Source of the DNA: Cerioporus squamosus
Lineage: Eukaryota > Basidiomycota > Agaricomycetes > Polyporales > Polyporaceae
Assembly (NCBI GenBank): GCA_022592435.1
Contig: JABYQS010000104.1
Location: forward strand, 62,001-126,000
Reading direction: 5' to 3'
DNA: 64,000 bases
Made by a program: the position numbers and the translations under genes. The notes beneath the pieces were generated by a model that saw only the letters and a program-made list of their open reading frames with translations, ran no database searches and was not told the origin of the DNA. Positions 40,870 through 52,237 of the stretch are shown one piece after another (positions within the stretch are counted from its first letter, which is position 1; each line of letters begins with the position of its first letter).

Positions 40870-43272
40870 GGTGGCAGGAAGCAAGGGCTGTATAACAACG
40901 AGCCGCGGTATGCATGTTTCCCCGCAGGCGCCCGGGGCATCGGACCACTTTGCGTAAATTCCTTGTGGGGCTTCGCGCGGCGGAGCGCTGGCCGAAATGC
41001 TGTGTCCCGACGCTCCCTCTCAGCCCCGCCGTCAACCCGCTGTGTTTAACCCTCCCCTCGACGTGTCGGTCGCGTCGGTCGACGGCCTGCACCTCGTCTC
41101 GGACGCTGCCACCGCCGTCGTGGATGCCGTCGTTGACCTCTGTCGGTCGGTCGGTCTCGATTGCAACATTGACGCGCATCATGGCCTATCGTTCTCCGCC
41201 GGGCCTGCTCGCCCTTCCGTGAGAACCGGCGCGAGTACTAGCAGTACATCTGGCCAACACACTCCCGCAGAGGTGACTGCAGTAAGCGCAGCGATACCGA
41301 TACCGCGACAGCCCAAACGCATGGAGCATCATGTCCAAGTCCAGGTTTGCCTGATGCTCCTCCCTCCGACGCAGTACCTCGAGTGCACGGGCCATTCATT
41401 CGGCGGTGAGTGCAGCGCCCGCTTGACCAATCCTCCCTGCACGACCGTATCCAATGTTCACAGCGTCTCCACCAGCTGTCACTGCGACCCTCGGGGGCCT
41501 CTCTCGATGTCCAATGTCCATGTTCTAAGAATGCACCCGCGAATACATACGCGCGCCCTAACTGCCTCGTACCGCTGGTTGCCTCCCACTATCCACCTCC
41601 ACCAGCGTCGGAGTCGGATCCGGGGGTAGGCAATCTCCATTAGACCCTCTCGTAACGCGGCTTTCCTCCGGCTGCTTCGGCTTCGGGAAGACCTGTCAGC
41701 CACGTTCAGTATACCTGCACACGCGAAGTTCGCTTGGCGGAGAGGGATCGACATTCATCTCCTTGCCGACTGTCATTCCTCCAGCACGAAATTGAACAAC
41801 AACTTTCTTGGCATGGGGCAGCCCTCAGGACACTGTCCCATGCTGCGAAATCGTACGTGTGTTCCAGTTGGCATGGCCTCCCTCCACTGCGCTCCACGAT
41901 TAAAGTTCTCGTTTCAGGCACATCCTCCGCGTCCGAGGTGCTACCAGTTCACCAAACCTTACAACAGCCGACTGCGATACAGCAGTTGCCATTTCCTCGG
42001 TCCGCAGACTCGAGAATGTGGCCTGAGACGTGTATCACAGCAAGCAAACATCCACACAGCAGCAGCAGCAGCAGCAGCGGCGCACTCCCCAATGGCCGAT
42101 GGCCTCCCACAACTCCGCAGCGGGCACGATGCTCGCCGCCACCAGTCCGGACGCACGGTTGTGTACGGAGATGCTGGCTCGGCGTATCTCGGCCTCTGTT
42201 ACTAATTACGTGACGGCGTCCAGATAGCAGCGAGCATGCCTCATGCGCGTTAACCATCACCTGCAGACGCCGCGGAATCGGTAAGTATTCGCACTTCGAG
42301 GCACGGAAGAGCATCGGTGGCATGGAGGAGGAGGCTCCGTCATTCCAGCGCTCTGCAGCTCCACGGACACGGACTGAAGTGAACACGCGGATGCAAGAGT
42401 TCTTGCAGAAACTCAGCGGAGACTGGCGAATGCTTCCGCGCAGGTGCTGCGCTGAGCGGAGCCGTCAATGGTCTTGGAAGTTTGCTGCTGTTGCTTCCAG
42501 TTTTACTTGGCATCCGGCAGTGAGTGGAAACGCGCTTGTGGTACTATGACGGCGAATCACCCTGGCTCACTTACCCGGGTCTTTCAGCGACCAGGACATA
42601 GTCGCGTCGACGTCGCAGGCCTAGGGGGTCCGGAGACTCTGTGTACCGTATACACACCCAGGCAGAACCACCTGCTGTTGACCGTGTCTGGCCGCAATAC
42701 TCTGAGATCCGGGACGAAGATCGTTGCCCCTGCCATACTTTACAACATGCCGCCACTCTAGGCTTGCTGTCCGACCGGCGCTGAGTATTCACGGAATAAC
42801 ACCACTGGTAAGCATGCATTCCATACGACGAACACCTGGCCCTGCCTACCAAGTGGGCACTAGAGCGAAGGAGCTGTGGATTCTGGCTTCGGGGTCCACT
42901 CATTGACCGACTCCAAGGACCGCAGTATCTCCCTAAGATCCGGTATAAGTACTACCAATCGACTTACGAGAGAGGCCAGCTCGAACGGTCGTAGCGGCTA
43001 AGAGGGACCTTACGAAGTTACGACATCTCAATCAAAGAAGTATACATTCCAAAGCGACCAGTACCTAGCTACATTCGGATGTGGTCCAAAGTTGTATACA
43101 CGAGTCAGCATGCGTTTCAGGGTACATAGACTACGATATGATACAGCGGTCAGCTCAAACGACCTCGCAATAATAGATACAACCCAAGCGCAGTTAGTTG
43201 ATAGCATGACAGAAACCCTTCTACACATCCTGCACCCCACCTGGCGGGCACACAACGATCCCCGTACGGCCG
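40870..43272. other. 2.4-kb stretch without a supported gene
   Basis: Between the SREBP start and the Ysc84-like 3' end. A plus-strand open frame at 40997-41629 (210 residues) lies 128 bp from the SREBP start but matches nothing recognised and is not clearly coding. A (CAG)7 run lies at 42057-42077. The rest shows only short overlapping open frames on both strands. It may be a long regulatory region or contain a lost gene. Confidence 0.4.
42057..42077. repeat. (CAG)7 microsatellite
   Basis: Seven perfect CAG units, followed by CGG. Not inside a supported gene. Confidence 0.9.
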
Positions 43273-45473
43273 TCAAACCACCTCCACGAAGTTGGCCGGG
43301 AATATCCCCTCGGCGCCATCCACCTTACCCCTCCACCACGTATTTGTGTCCTCGCTCTTCTCCGTGACCGTGATGACCTGCCCCTTCTGGAACGACAAAT
43401 CGCCCGGCTGCGCAGCAGTCGACCGCCACAACCAGAGCGCAGATCATGATTAACACCCGTGCCACAAACCCCGACGCAACGCACAATGCACATGGAACAC
43501 GCACCTGGACCGCCTTGAAGTCAAATAGCGCGATCGCGCGCGCGACGCCCTCGTGCGGCAGCAGCGGGCGCGTCAGCTCCGCCTTCGGCGCAAGCTTCGG
43601 CTTCCCGCTGCTCGACAGGCTGCTGTTGCGCCCCACAGACGTCCCCGCTGCGTCCCCGAGCCCGAGCAGGTCTTCGTCGTCCCCGAACCCGTTCGTGTCG
43701 CGGCCCTGGGGATGTGCGGCGTCGAACGGATTCCGGCTCCCGCTCGAAGCAGACGGGGCGTATGCGCTGAACGCGCGCCGGTGGCTCGTCGCGTCGGACA
43801 TGTTCGAACGCGCCTGGTTGAACGGCGGCAAGGTCGTTGAAGGGACTGCCGGGCTCCCAGCGCTCCTCCTGCGAGGTCAGCGGGGGCTTCGCGACGGGCG
43901 GTGTGTCACGACGTCCAAGTGGCGGATGCTGCCTCAGCTGGTCTTCCGAGACATAATCGGACTGAAATTTCGTCTCGAAATACCCAGTGGCGGGATTGAG
44001 TACGCGGCCTAAGCGTGGCGACGGTCGGTCCTCCGGCGAGCGATTTGGCGAAGGGGTAGCAGACACGTCCAGGTCAGCGGGCGGGGGCGCACGCGCGGGG
44101 TCGTGGAACTCCGAAAAGTACGAGCCGCCGCTCTTCCGCCGACCCCAGTTCACGGGCGGGAACGAGATGCTGCTTGCCTTCGACTTGTTCTTCTTCGACA
44201 GCTTGCTGTTCGGCGTACCCGGGCTTTCTGGGAAGTACGGACCGCCAGATGGGCCGCCCTCATTACCGGGGCTCTCCACGCTCCCGAACATGTACGGGTC
44301 CCGCGGACGATTCGACTGGAACTCCTCGACCCACCTGCGGCCGCCAGGCATCCCAGTGCACGCCTCGAGGGTCTTGATCAGCGGGGACGCCCACTCGGGC
44401 GGTGGGATTGCCCCGCTGAGCAGCTGCTTCGCGGTCACGTCTGCGTGGTACGCCTGTGCATTCGCGTCCTGGCGCTCGACGATCACGGAGCCCTCTATTG
44501 AGACGCCGCCGAAGAGCCCCCGGGTCTTGGAGTAGCTGTACATTGCCGCGACCTTGCCACTTGTGTTCAGCGAGCCGGATGCTTCGCCGTTGCGTCCCAG
44601 GGGGCCGATGGCGACGCTGAGGTTGCCGCCGAGAGTGAGGGAACCGGCCGACATGAAGGATTTCTGTGCCCACCGTGAGTCCCATTCCCACCACGGCGCA
44701 GCATGGAGGTACTTACTACTGCCTGCTATATGAGTTAGCCATGGGTTGCGCCGAATGATGATTCCACGTACCGATCGCGAATTTAGCACAACGAGGAAAT
44801 CCGTCATTTCAGCACCGGCCTGTCCACCAACTCCTAATCCAGCGGTACCGATCGCACTTGGAGCAGACCATGCTATGTTCAGTTAACATGTCAGCACTAC
44901 GCCCTATCAAGCGACTTGTGCGTTTGTCCATGAACCAAATATGATGTCGAGTTCCATGGAAATCTGCGCACAAGAGACCACTTGAACGCAGCCAGTCACG
45001 TCATATGTGAGTCTCGTCGGTGCGTTGTACGAGGACGTGCGATGATCCTCCTACCGTAGTCCGGAGAGGCCTTACCGTCGAGTCGCAAGCAAAAAGCTGA
45101 ATGCAGGGTATATGCAGCCAGGTACTCACGTCCATCGTCGAGCTTGCAATAACCACGCCACTCCCTGCTCTCGCGGAAAAGAGGAACCCGGCCTTGAAGA
45201 TCGTAAGATGGCGAACCCCCTTTGCGTTCCAAGCACGCTGCGGCGGATGACCTAGTCATTCGCAGCACAACATCAGCTGAACGTCTCTCGTTCACAAGAT
45301 ACAGACGTACGCCATCGAGTCCGTTGTTGCCGCTGTCGACGAACGATTTGACTGTAGAGGAGTTGTTAGACGAGAGAAGCGGTGCCATCGGTGAAGCGAG
45401 CATGCTCACATATATGTGCGGCCTTCTGACACTCCTTCGGCAGCGGTTGTGGCAGGGGTGTGTTGAACTTCAT
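43273..45473 (-). CDS. YSC84: Ysc84/Lsb3-like SYLF-SH3 actin/lipid-binding protein, with frame breaks
   Basis: These proteins bind actin and phosphoinositides and act in endocytic patches with Las17/WASP. The start MKFNTPLPQPLPKECQKAAH at 45473 splices to FKSFVDSGNNGLDG. The SYLF domain continues TIFKAGFLFSARAGSGVV, SAPSAIGTAGLGVGGQAGAE and MTDFLVVLNSRS. A 6-nt exon (44718-44723, Ala-Val) follows, then KSFMSAGSLTLGGNLSVAIG. A long Ser/Pro linker leads to the C-terminal SH3: ALFDFKAVQ, PGDLSFQKGQVITVTEKSED, NTWWRGK, GIFPANFVEVV, stop at 43273. One intron (44873-45129) is 257 nt. Apparent one-base frame breaks lie near 45193-45215, 45135-45145 and 43857-43868. The sequence on each side is well conserved, so base errors are as likely as decay. 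Confidence 0.82.
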
Positions 45474-46269
45474 ACGTCGTCGGGGATGTCGTCGACGTCG
45501 CTGGCAATGGGAAAAGAAGAAAAGTACAGAGACCGAGCGTGGGGGACGGAGGTGAGCGTAATATCGTGTGCGAGTGCCCTGCAGCAGAGGCGGCGCGAGA
45601 CCCTTCCAGGCGCCCATTACATCATTTCCCCGCATAAGCTTCCGCGGCCGGCTGGACCGGGCCCCGGATCACTGGCTCGGCGGGCGGCGGGAATTGCCTT
45701 TCGGAGACCGGCCAGTATAAGAGCAAATTTCGCGGGGGGCAGGCTCTTGTCGCCTCTCCTTATCACCCCTCTCCAACGCTTGCTCACTGGGAAGGGGCCA
45801 TTTGTAGCGGCGCAGAGCACCGTCGCTCTCCTTTCGCTAGCAGCTCTATGCGTTGTCTATTGCAACCGCGATGATGGACTTCTAGATAGTAGCGGGAGCT
45901 ACATCCTTTTCTTCCAGCTACTGAATTGCGCTGTCTCCCGATTGCTCGTGAACAGCTCGTGAATATATATGTCTTTACGCAGTCTCTTCTCGTCGCGGAC
46001 GCCACCCAAATGATTTCAAGAATACGCTGCAATGGTCGGAGACACGCGTAGGGTTAGGCCAACTGAGGCTGAGCACAGATGACAGCGGCGTGCCGTTGTA
46101 CCTGCGCCATAGCGGTGAGTTTTGGCATATATGGCACCCTCATAGGCTCTAGACGAGGTCTATCGAGTCATCGCCCTATCCGTAATCCCACGAATGTCCC
46201 ATCTCTCCCTCAATCCATCTCCATAAAAGCCTGAAGATAAGTTGTGAAAGTAGAACATCCGGAGTGGCC
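45474..46269. promoter_or_regulatory. Divergent promoter region Ysc84-like/DAO
   Basis: 796 bp between two divergent starts. A TATA-like AGTATAAGAGC at about 45715 followed by a pyrimidine-rich stretch could be a plus-strand promoter, but no reasonable coding start follows closely. Confidence 0.35.
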
Positions 46270-47937
46270 ATGACGTCCCCCACTCATAATCTTCCGAAGA
46301 GCATCGTAGTGATCGGTGCTGGTACGGATTCCAAGCCTCCCACGTCCAATGCCGCACTGACTGCATTGTCAATGGCCAGGGGTGGTCGGACTGACTACCG
46401 CCTTGAAGATCCTGGAGAAGGGCGGGTACGATGTGACAATCGTCGCAGATACGTTCCCGACCGATCCCAAGACTATCACATACACCAGTTTGTGGGCGGT
46501 ACGTCGTATGCTCGAACATAGAGTGTAGGCCGCAACGCTTCGAGGACGGGCCAGGATCACACTAGTGCATGAGCGCTGCGCGGACTTCATCCTGGTCTTG
46601 GCGAAAGAGGCATGCGGAGCTACAAGTCGCCTTAAGTGAGCCTGCCTGAACTGCCGATTGCTGACGAACCCGCGCACGATCCTAGGGAGCGCATCATGTC
46701 AGCCATGCGGGCAGAGACGAGGAACAAATGGGTTAGTCTCATCCATCTCGTTCCTTGAGGCCCATCGATGCTCACAGGATAAACCCTCTCATCCCGCCAG
46801 CCATGGACAAGGAGACATTTGACGTGATGTGGGAGCTCTCCGCCCCGGGCGGTGAGGCCGAACACTGCTTCATGCGTGTCTCGCAGACCGACTATCTCCT
46901 CGACGGGCGCGACGAGTGCCTCGATTGGATGCCAGACGTACGCATGCCCCTTCCTCGAGTCCCTTCGCAGCGCTCCGAGTCGTCTGACGTGCGACCCCGC
47001 AGTTCAAGAAGCTCCCCACGGACTCGCTCGTCCCCGGGGCTCTCGAGGGCACGACCTTCACGACCGTCAACATTGACACCCCAGTCTACCTCCCCTACCT
47101 CCTCTCGCGCTTCCTCTCCCGCGGCGGCAAGATCGCACGCGGTGCCGTCCAGCACGTCTCGCAGGTCATTGAGGGCGGCCCAGGGCTCTTCCGGCGCGGC
47201 CGTGCGGACTCATCCCCCGTCGACGCCGTCGTCGTGTGCCCCGGGCTCGGCGCGCGCACCCTCGGGGGAGTCGAGGACAAGGACATGTACCCCGTCCGGG
47301 GACAAGTCGTCATCATCCGCGCGCCGTGGATCACGTTCGGGAGGACCGTGAGCCACGCCGAGCAGGGCTTCTGGACGTACATCATCCCGCGGCGCTCTGG
47401 AGACGTGCGTGCTTTGCCTCCTCTTGCTCTCGCTCTCGTGCTTCCCATGGATATAGCAAGTTACGAACTGACGCCGCGTCGATGATGATGTTATGCAGGT
47501 GATCCTTGGGGGGACGAAGCAGGATAACGACTGGTACCCCGCCGCGCGCCCGGAGACCACGACAGACATCCTGGAGCGCTGCCTCGCGCTCTGCCCCGAG
47601 CTCGTCCCGCCCGAGATACGCGCGCAGCGGGCGGGGACAGTGGACGACCTGCGCCCCCTCATCCTCGAGGAGGGCTGTGGCTTCCGCCCGCAGCGGAAGG
47701 GCGGGATCAGGCTCGGGGTCGAGTGGGTGCCTGGCAGGGAGGGGCAGGGCAAGGTTCCGCTGGTGTTCAACTATGGGTGAGTTTTCAGCACTAGACTCGG
47801 AGGAGTGAGCGATGGTTGTGGGTCTAACAGGGTTTCTTTGGGACAGGCATGGAGGCGGCGGTTACCAGTCTTCGTGGGGGAGCGCGTCTGTTGCGCTGGG
47901 CCTGCTGAAGAAGGCACTTGCCTCGCCGCAATTGTGA
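46270..47937 (+). CDS. DAO1: D-amino-acid oxidase
   Basis: FAD enzyme oxidising D-amino acids to keto acids, ammonia and hydrogen peroxide. Exon 1 (MTSPTHNLPKSIVVIGAG) and exon 2 (VVGLTTALKILEKGG) together give the Rossmann GAGVVGL motif. This is followed by TYTSLWA, GAHHVSHAGRDEEQM and DKETFDVMWELSA. The DAO signature VVVCPGLGARTLGGV and VRGQVVIIRAPW are clear, as is the C-terminal GHGGGGYQSSWGSA after the last splice. The product ends KKALASPQL at the TGA 47935-47937. That is not a classical SKL-type peroxisomal signal, though DAO is usually peroxisomal. Introns are short except about 46500-46684, which is 185 nt. Confidence 0.92.
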
Positions 47938-48479
47938 TGGAGAGCTGGCTATAGTTCTGGTTACCTTCTCAATGTACGAATATTGAGTCTTGACGCCCTC
48001 GTAGTGGGAGACGTCATTCAGCTGCTGGGTAAGCAATCGGAAGGCCACAGGAGGCGGAGATGCAGCCATCTCTAGCTATCGACGGGGTCGCACTGTGATG
48101 CCAAGTCTTGGAACGTACTGTCGTCTACACACAAATGAACGCGTTGGTAAAGGACGGAAGACATGAAGTACAGGTGCAACTTCACGCTGTCTTCGATTGG
48201 TCTTCGAGGGTAGAATGTTGCATCGCAAGGTCAGGGCCCGGGAGGACTGAGGTTGCGCTGCCACCTGCTTCCACTTATCGGTGCTCTACAAGTCCTAGAA
48301 AGATCATTGTATTGCGAGAGCGTATTGTGTAGTAGAATCCATTACGGACCATCTATAATTTACAAGTCCATCGTGCTAGCGAGGCGTCAACGAAAATACA
48401 GTGTCTATGCTACAGGAAGTAAGCTGACGATACACAAGACATGTCCAGACGTGAGATCATCGCCGAAGAAGAAACCCAA
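47938..48479. other. Convergent intergenic stretch
   Basis: 542 bp of AT-rich 3' flank between the DAO and CBM19-like genes. No supported feature was seen. Confidence 0.45.
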
Positions 48480-49591
48480 TCAATATGAGTAACCGTCACC
48501 AGAGCCCGCGGCCGCGGTGGCTGTCGCCTTCGCCGACGAACTTGAAGGCGCAACTTGGCCCAGCAGCGTGATCGTCTTTATCGGGCCAGCAGAGATGGCA
48601 GGGAGGCTGCCGCTCGGGGAAGACGCGACGCCGACCTGCTTGCTCGAGACCACCGTCACGCTGCTCGCCCCCGCACTCGACACGGCGGAGGCGGTGACGC
48701 TCGCGGCGGACGTAGTGGATGCGACGGATGCGGAAGAGGGAAGGATGGTCGTGATGGAAACACCAGATTCGGTCGCGATGCTGGAGAGGAAGCTCGAGGC
48801 TTGCGAGGGGTCAAGAGTGAACGTCTCGGAAGAGGCCGTGGACGTCGGCGCGACGGTAACGGTCACCGTGACTATGGTGCCGGTGCCGGTGCTTGAACCA
48901 GTGGACGAGGCAGTTGCAGTGGATCGAGCTGCGGAAACGGAGGTAGAGTGGGTTGACTTGTGCGTGCGGGTGGCCGATGCGCTCGTAGACGCAGAGGTGG
49001 AGACGGGGACTGAGGCGGAGGACGACTCGGAGCCGGCGGCGTTGTCGGCGGGGTCGCTCTCGTCGTCTCCATCGCAGTCCATAGGGAGCTCTACGGAATC
49101 GTCGGTGCTGTTGGCAGCGATACCCCCGGTGGCACCAGATGCGTTGATGATGGCGAGCGCCGTTGCGTTCGTGGTGCAGGAGATGTCCTAAGGTGCGTAT
49201 GAGTAAGTCAGATGCCTCCTAAAGCGCAGGAACTATACATACAATTCCTTGCTCTCGCACAGATGGCAGCGCGAAGCAGGAGAGCGACTTGGAGCATGCC
49301 TCCAGTTGCCAAGTAGCATTGACGCAGTGAGCGAGAGAGTTCGTGATGCACGCCATCTCTCCGTCTGTCGGATGATCTTTAGCTCTGCATGCACGCCAAT
49401 CAGACACTAATCAGACAGCAGAACATACCGTTGCATGAGTCCGAGGCACTCATGTTCGCGAATACCGCGTTGAGGGCCTGGGCATCCTTTCCGTTTTGTA
49501 GGAAGATGCTCGCATCGAGCGAACTTGTTGGGGCAGAATGCGCCACAGGGCTCAAAACCAGGGAGACCAAAGCAACGTAGAATGCAATCAT
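48480..49591 (-). CDS. Secreted Ser/Thr-rich protein with CBM19-like cysteine domain
   Basis: The start at 49591 gives a signal peptide (MIAFYVALVSLVLSPVAHSA), then FLQNGKDAQALNAVFANM and SDSCN, the common opening of these agaricomycete proteins. The second exon supplies a Cys-rich module (MACITNSLAHCVNATW, CSKSLSCFALPSV). A GTATGT intron follows and the module closes with DISCTTNATALAIINASGAT. CBM19-like modules are linked with chitin binding. The rest is a long Ser/Thr/Val-rich region (TGTIVTVTVTVAPTS), probably heavily O-glycosylated and typical of wall or matrix proteins. The end GSGDGYSY gives no clear GPI site. Binding to chitin is inferred only from the family. Confidence 0.75.
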
Positions 49592-50018
49592 AGCTGGCAG
49601 AGTCGTGAGTCGACGTGAAGGATAGTAACTGTGATCTAAGTGAAGCACCAGGCTTCGAATATCGGATGCGGGATGAAGTTGGAGGAAAGAGAGCCAAGTG
49701 CGAGGAAAGCGAGAGCGAGCACCGAGCCCGAGCACAACACGAGGAGCAGTAGCAAAGACTGTGTGGTTTATATGCTTTTGCTAGACAATAACGTCGCGCA
49801 TGGCATTATAGCGACGGACTCCATTGTCTTTGTTCCTCTCGTGGTTCTTTCCAACTCCATTGTTTCCCGTTTTGGACGAGCACTTGCCTGACAGTCACGT
49901 GCCGGCGTCCCCCGTTTAGGGCAGGCGGGTGGCAGTGGTCGTAGACGCCTACACACAGAAGCGCACCTCAGGCGCATCGGGTCATCGTCCATCGTACCGT
50001 CAAGACACCTGATTCACC
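49592..50018. promoter_or_regulatory. Divergent promoter region CBM19-like/eS26
   Basis: 427 bp between divergent starts, with a CACGTG palindrome near 49897. No TATA box close to the eS26 start. Confidence 0.4.
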
Positions 50019-50688
50019 ATGGTGAGTGTCCTGTTCATGCATTCAGACAGCCCAGAGGAGTCGTGTCGATGCAAGTTTGTGGTGGAACGGACGCAAACCG
50101 CGAGAGGAGGAGGTGGATGGCGAGGGAGGACTCCGGATGACACAGGGCAGCTTGCAAGTTTCTAGGCGAGTTGCTGACCCTCCCGCGTTCAGACCAAGAA
50201 GAGAAGAAACAACGGACGCAACAAGAACGGCCGCGGCCACGTCAACTTCGTCCGCTGCTCGAACTGCTCGCGATGCGTCCCCAAGGACAAGGCCATCAAG
50301 CGCTTCACCGTCCGTAACATGGTCGAGTCGGCGGCGGTTCGTGATCTCAGCGAGGCTAGCGTGTACCAGGGTGCGTTCCCCTTCGTCTTGGTTATCCTGT
50401 GTATCCATTCATTCGGGTGTTGCGTTCTTGCAGAGTACGTCATCCCCAAGCTCTACATCAAAATTGCGTACTGCGTGTCTTGCGCTATCCACTCGCATGG
50501 TATGTGTTTGAAGTTTCTAGAGATAGTATGCATGTCTCACACCGTGTGCAGTTGTCCGTGTCCGCTCGCGCGAGGGCCGTCGCAACCGTGCACCTCCTCC
50601 CCGTGTCCGTTGGAAGGATGGCAAGAAGGTCAACCCTGCTGTTGCCGCGGCTGAGGATGCTAAGGCAGCAGCTGCGCGAGGAGCATAG
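50019..50688 (+). CDS. RPS26: 40S ribosomal protein eS26
   Basis: eS26 lies at the mRNA exit channel of the small subunit. The first coding exon is just the ATG (50019-50021), directly followed by a GTGAGT donor. Exon 2 starts at 50193 and reads [20 protein letters not shown], then [18 protein letters not shown]. Then come [20 protein letters not shown] and [20 protein letters not shown] after two further introns. The zinc cysteines (CSNC and CVSC) are present. The product ends [12 protein letters not shown] at the TAG 50686-50688, about 127 residues. The long first intron (171 nt) after the start codon is common in ribosomal protein genes. Confidence 0.95.
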
Positions 50689-51033
50689 GCGTCTCACATA
50701 TCTGCATTGTATTCTGTATCCCGCCGCTATCCATGCTTCCTTGTAACGCGCTTGTTCCCCATCGTCGGTATCATGGTGAAGATTGCAGGCACTTTTCAAC
50801 GCGTGCGTCCATGAATCATTCAATCAAGCCATCGTCTCGCCTTTCCTCGAGCTTCAACACATACTTGCGGTTCATCTGCCAACGGTGGGTTCTCGTGTAT
50901 CGTCTCGTAGGAGCTCATGCATATTGTGGGGTACAGATCGTGTCATCTGTGTCGTGGACGCATGAATGCTACAGGGACGACCTTTGAACCAACCAGACTT
51001 CTGGCGTAGGCATGTGTCAGTTCCGCCGCTGCA
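50689..51033. other. Convergent intergenic stretch
   Basis: 345 bp of 3' flank between eS26 and the But2-C-like gene. No feature was recognised. Confidence 0.4.
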
Positions 51034-51819
51034 TCATAACCGCAATTTAGACATACCCAAAGACTTTTCTGTTCGTCTCTGTGGAAACTCCAGCTGGTGG
51101 TTTTCGCCAACGATCTCCAACTCAATAGTCTGGAATGTAAGCTAACGGCACTCGAATCCCTCCGAGGCCCTGTCAAATTGTAGGTAAGGTCCCATGTGGT
51201 GAACAGCTGACGCATAGTAGGCGGGAGTGCATCAGTATCGAGCATCCGGTCGGTGTCTATGCGCCACACTTGGAGAGGAATTGATGGACCGGAGAGAAAG
51301 ACATCTGTTCTGTCTTCCTCCGGGATGCGGATCTCCAGCGAGCAGTTCTCCATAGCGAAGTCCCCGGCGAAGAACTGCAGCAGGGTTGTCGAGTCCTGTT
51401 CAATCATCCTGGCAGTGAGTACAACATGCGTTGAACGGACGTCCCGATGGTCTGACCTTTGATGAGACAGACACGCGAGGTTCTTCTGGATGGTACCATT
51501 CATGTTTCGACACTAGCCACCGCTCTTCCGTACGGACACCGGGGATACCTATCACAGGGACGGTGGTGGGAAAGTTGTCTACCGGCGGAAGAGGAGGAGC
51601 GGCGGGATCCCGGTAAGCGTTCTCGAGTCCCATGTACGTGCTCGCATACTGAAGCCTTGACAGCGTTGTCGGTTCGGAGCCGACTGAAAGGAATCGCCAT
51701 GCAAGTGAAGAGATGTTGACGACCGTGCATATCACTGCAACTATAAGAGCGTTCCGTAGCGTTGGCACCGACTTTGGCTCGTCTACGTCCGACCACATAC
51801 ATATGTGAGTGTTCCACAC
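51034..51819 (-). CDS. But2-C-terminal-like membrane protein, 3' end degenerate
   Basis: Resembles an agaricomycete family annotated by a But2 C-terminal domain; function unknown. Seen: a membrane anchor RNALIVAVICTVVNISSLAW, then the family's YASTYMGLENAYRDPAAPPL and PPVDNFPTTVPV. A 47-nt intron with a GTCAGA donor joins PRVSVSSK to MIEQDSTTLLQF. The core continues FAMENCSLEIRIPEE and IPLQVWRIDTDRML. After TWDLTYNLTG the expected C-terminal frame (GFECR, then TIELEIVGENHQLEF) is one base off and has an in-frame TAG. This end is either decayed or wrongly read. The end at 51034 assumes that second frame; reading straight on instead gives a stop at 50943. The first exon may lie further upstream. 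Confidence 0.5.
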
Positions 51820-52237
51820 GGCAGCTGTCTGGTGTCGTATAACTAACCAGTCACTGTCACCGTGACTTCTTCCCCTCTATCGTTCGCTTATGGGGATAGG
51901 GGAATCTAGTTCTATCGCTGTGTCATGAGTGAAGCTGGTGAAGACTGAGGAGCCCGCAGGCCCTCGGGTGACGAGGTTTCGAAGTGAGTCATCATGGCAG
52001 AACATATCCACCCGGTCTTAGACTCACGCGGCCTCGACTACTTTCTTTCACAGAGGACACCCACATGGGCGACCATCGGAACGGTCTACAGCGCTGCGCC
52101 CAACACGACTTCTACAGAACCCCGAAGAAGGTGATGCATTTCTCCGAACACACGAAGACTACATCGGTCTGAACATCATGCCGTGCTTGCGTCAGACGCT
52201 TGACGGCGGAGTCTTTTGAGGAGGTCAGTGATCATCA
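51820..52237. other. Intergenic stretch
   Basis: 418 bp upstream of the But2-C-like gene and downstream of the UstYa-like gene. It could hold the But2-like first exon; nothing else was recognised. Confidence 0.35.

Noticed and set aside
42030..42227. Poly-Gln protein around the (CAG)7 run
   Set aside because: Only 65 residues, no conserved sequence either side; treated as a microsatellite.
45222..45962. 246-residue plus-strand open frame
   Set aside because: Runs antisense through the 5' exons of the Ysc84-like gene and its promoter; its ATG lies within the conserved SYLF exons.
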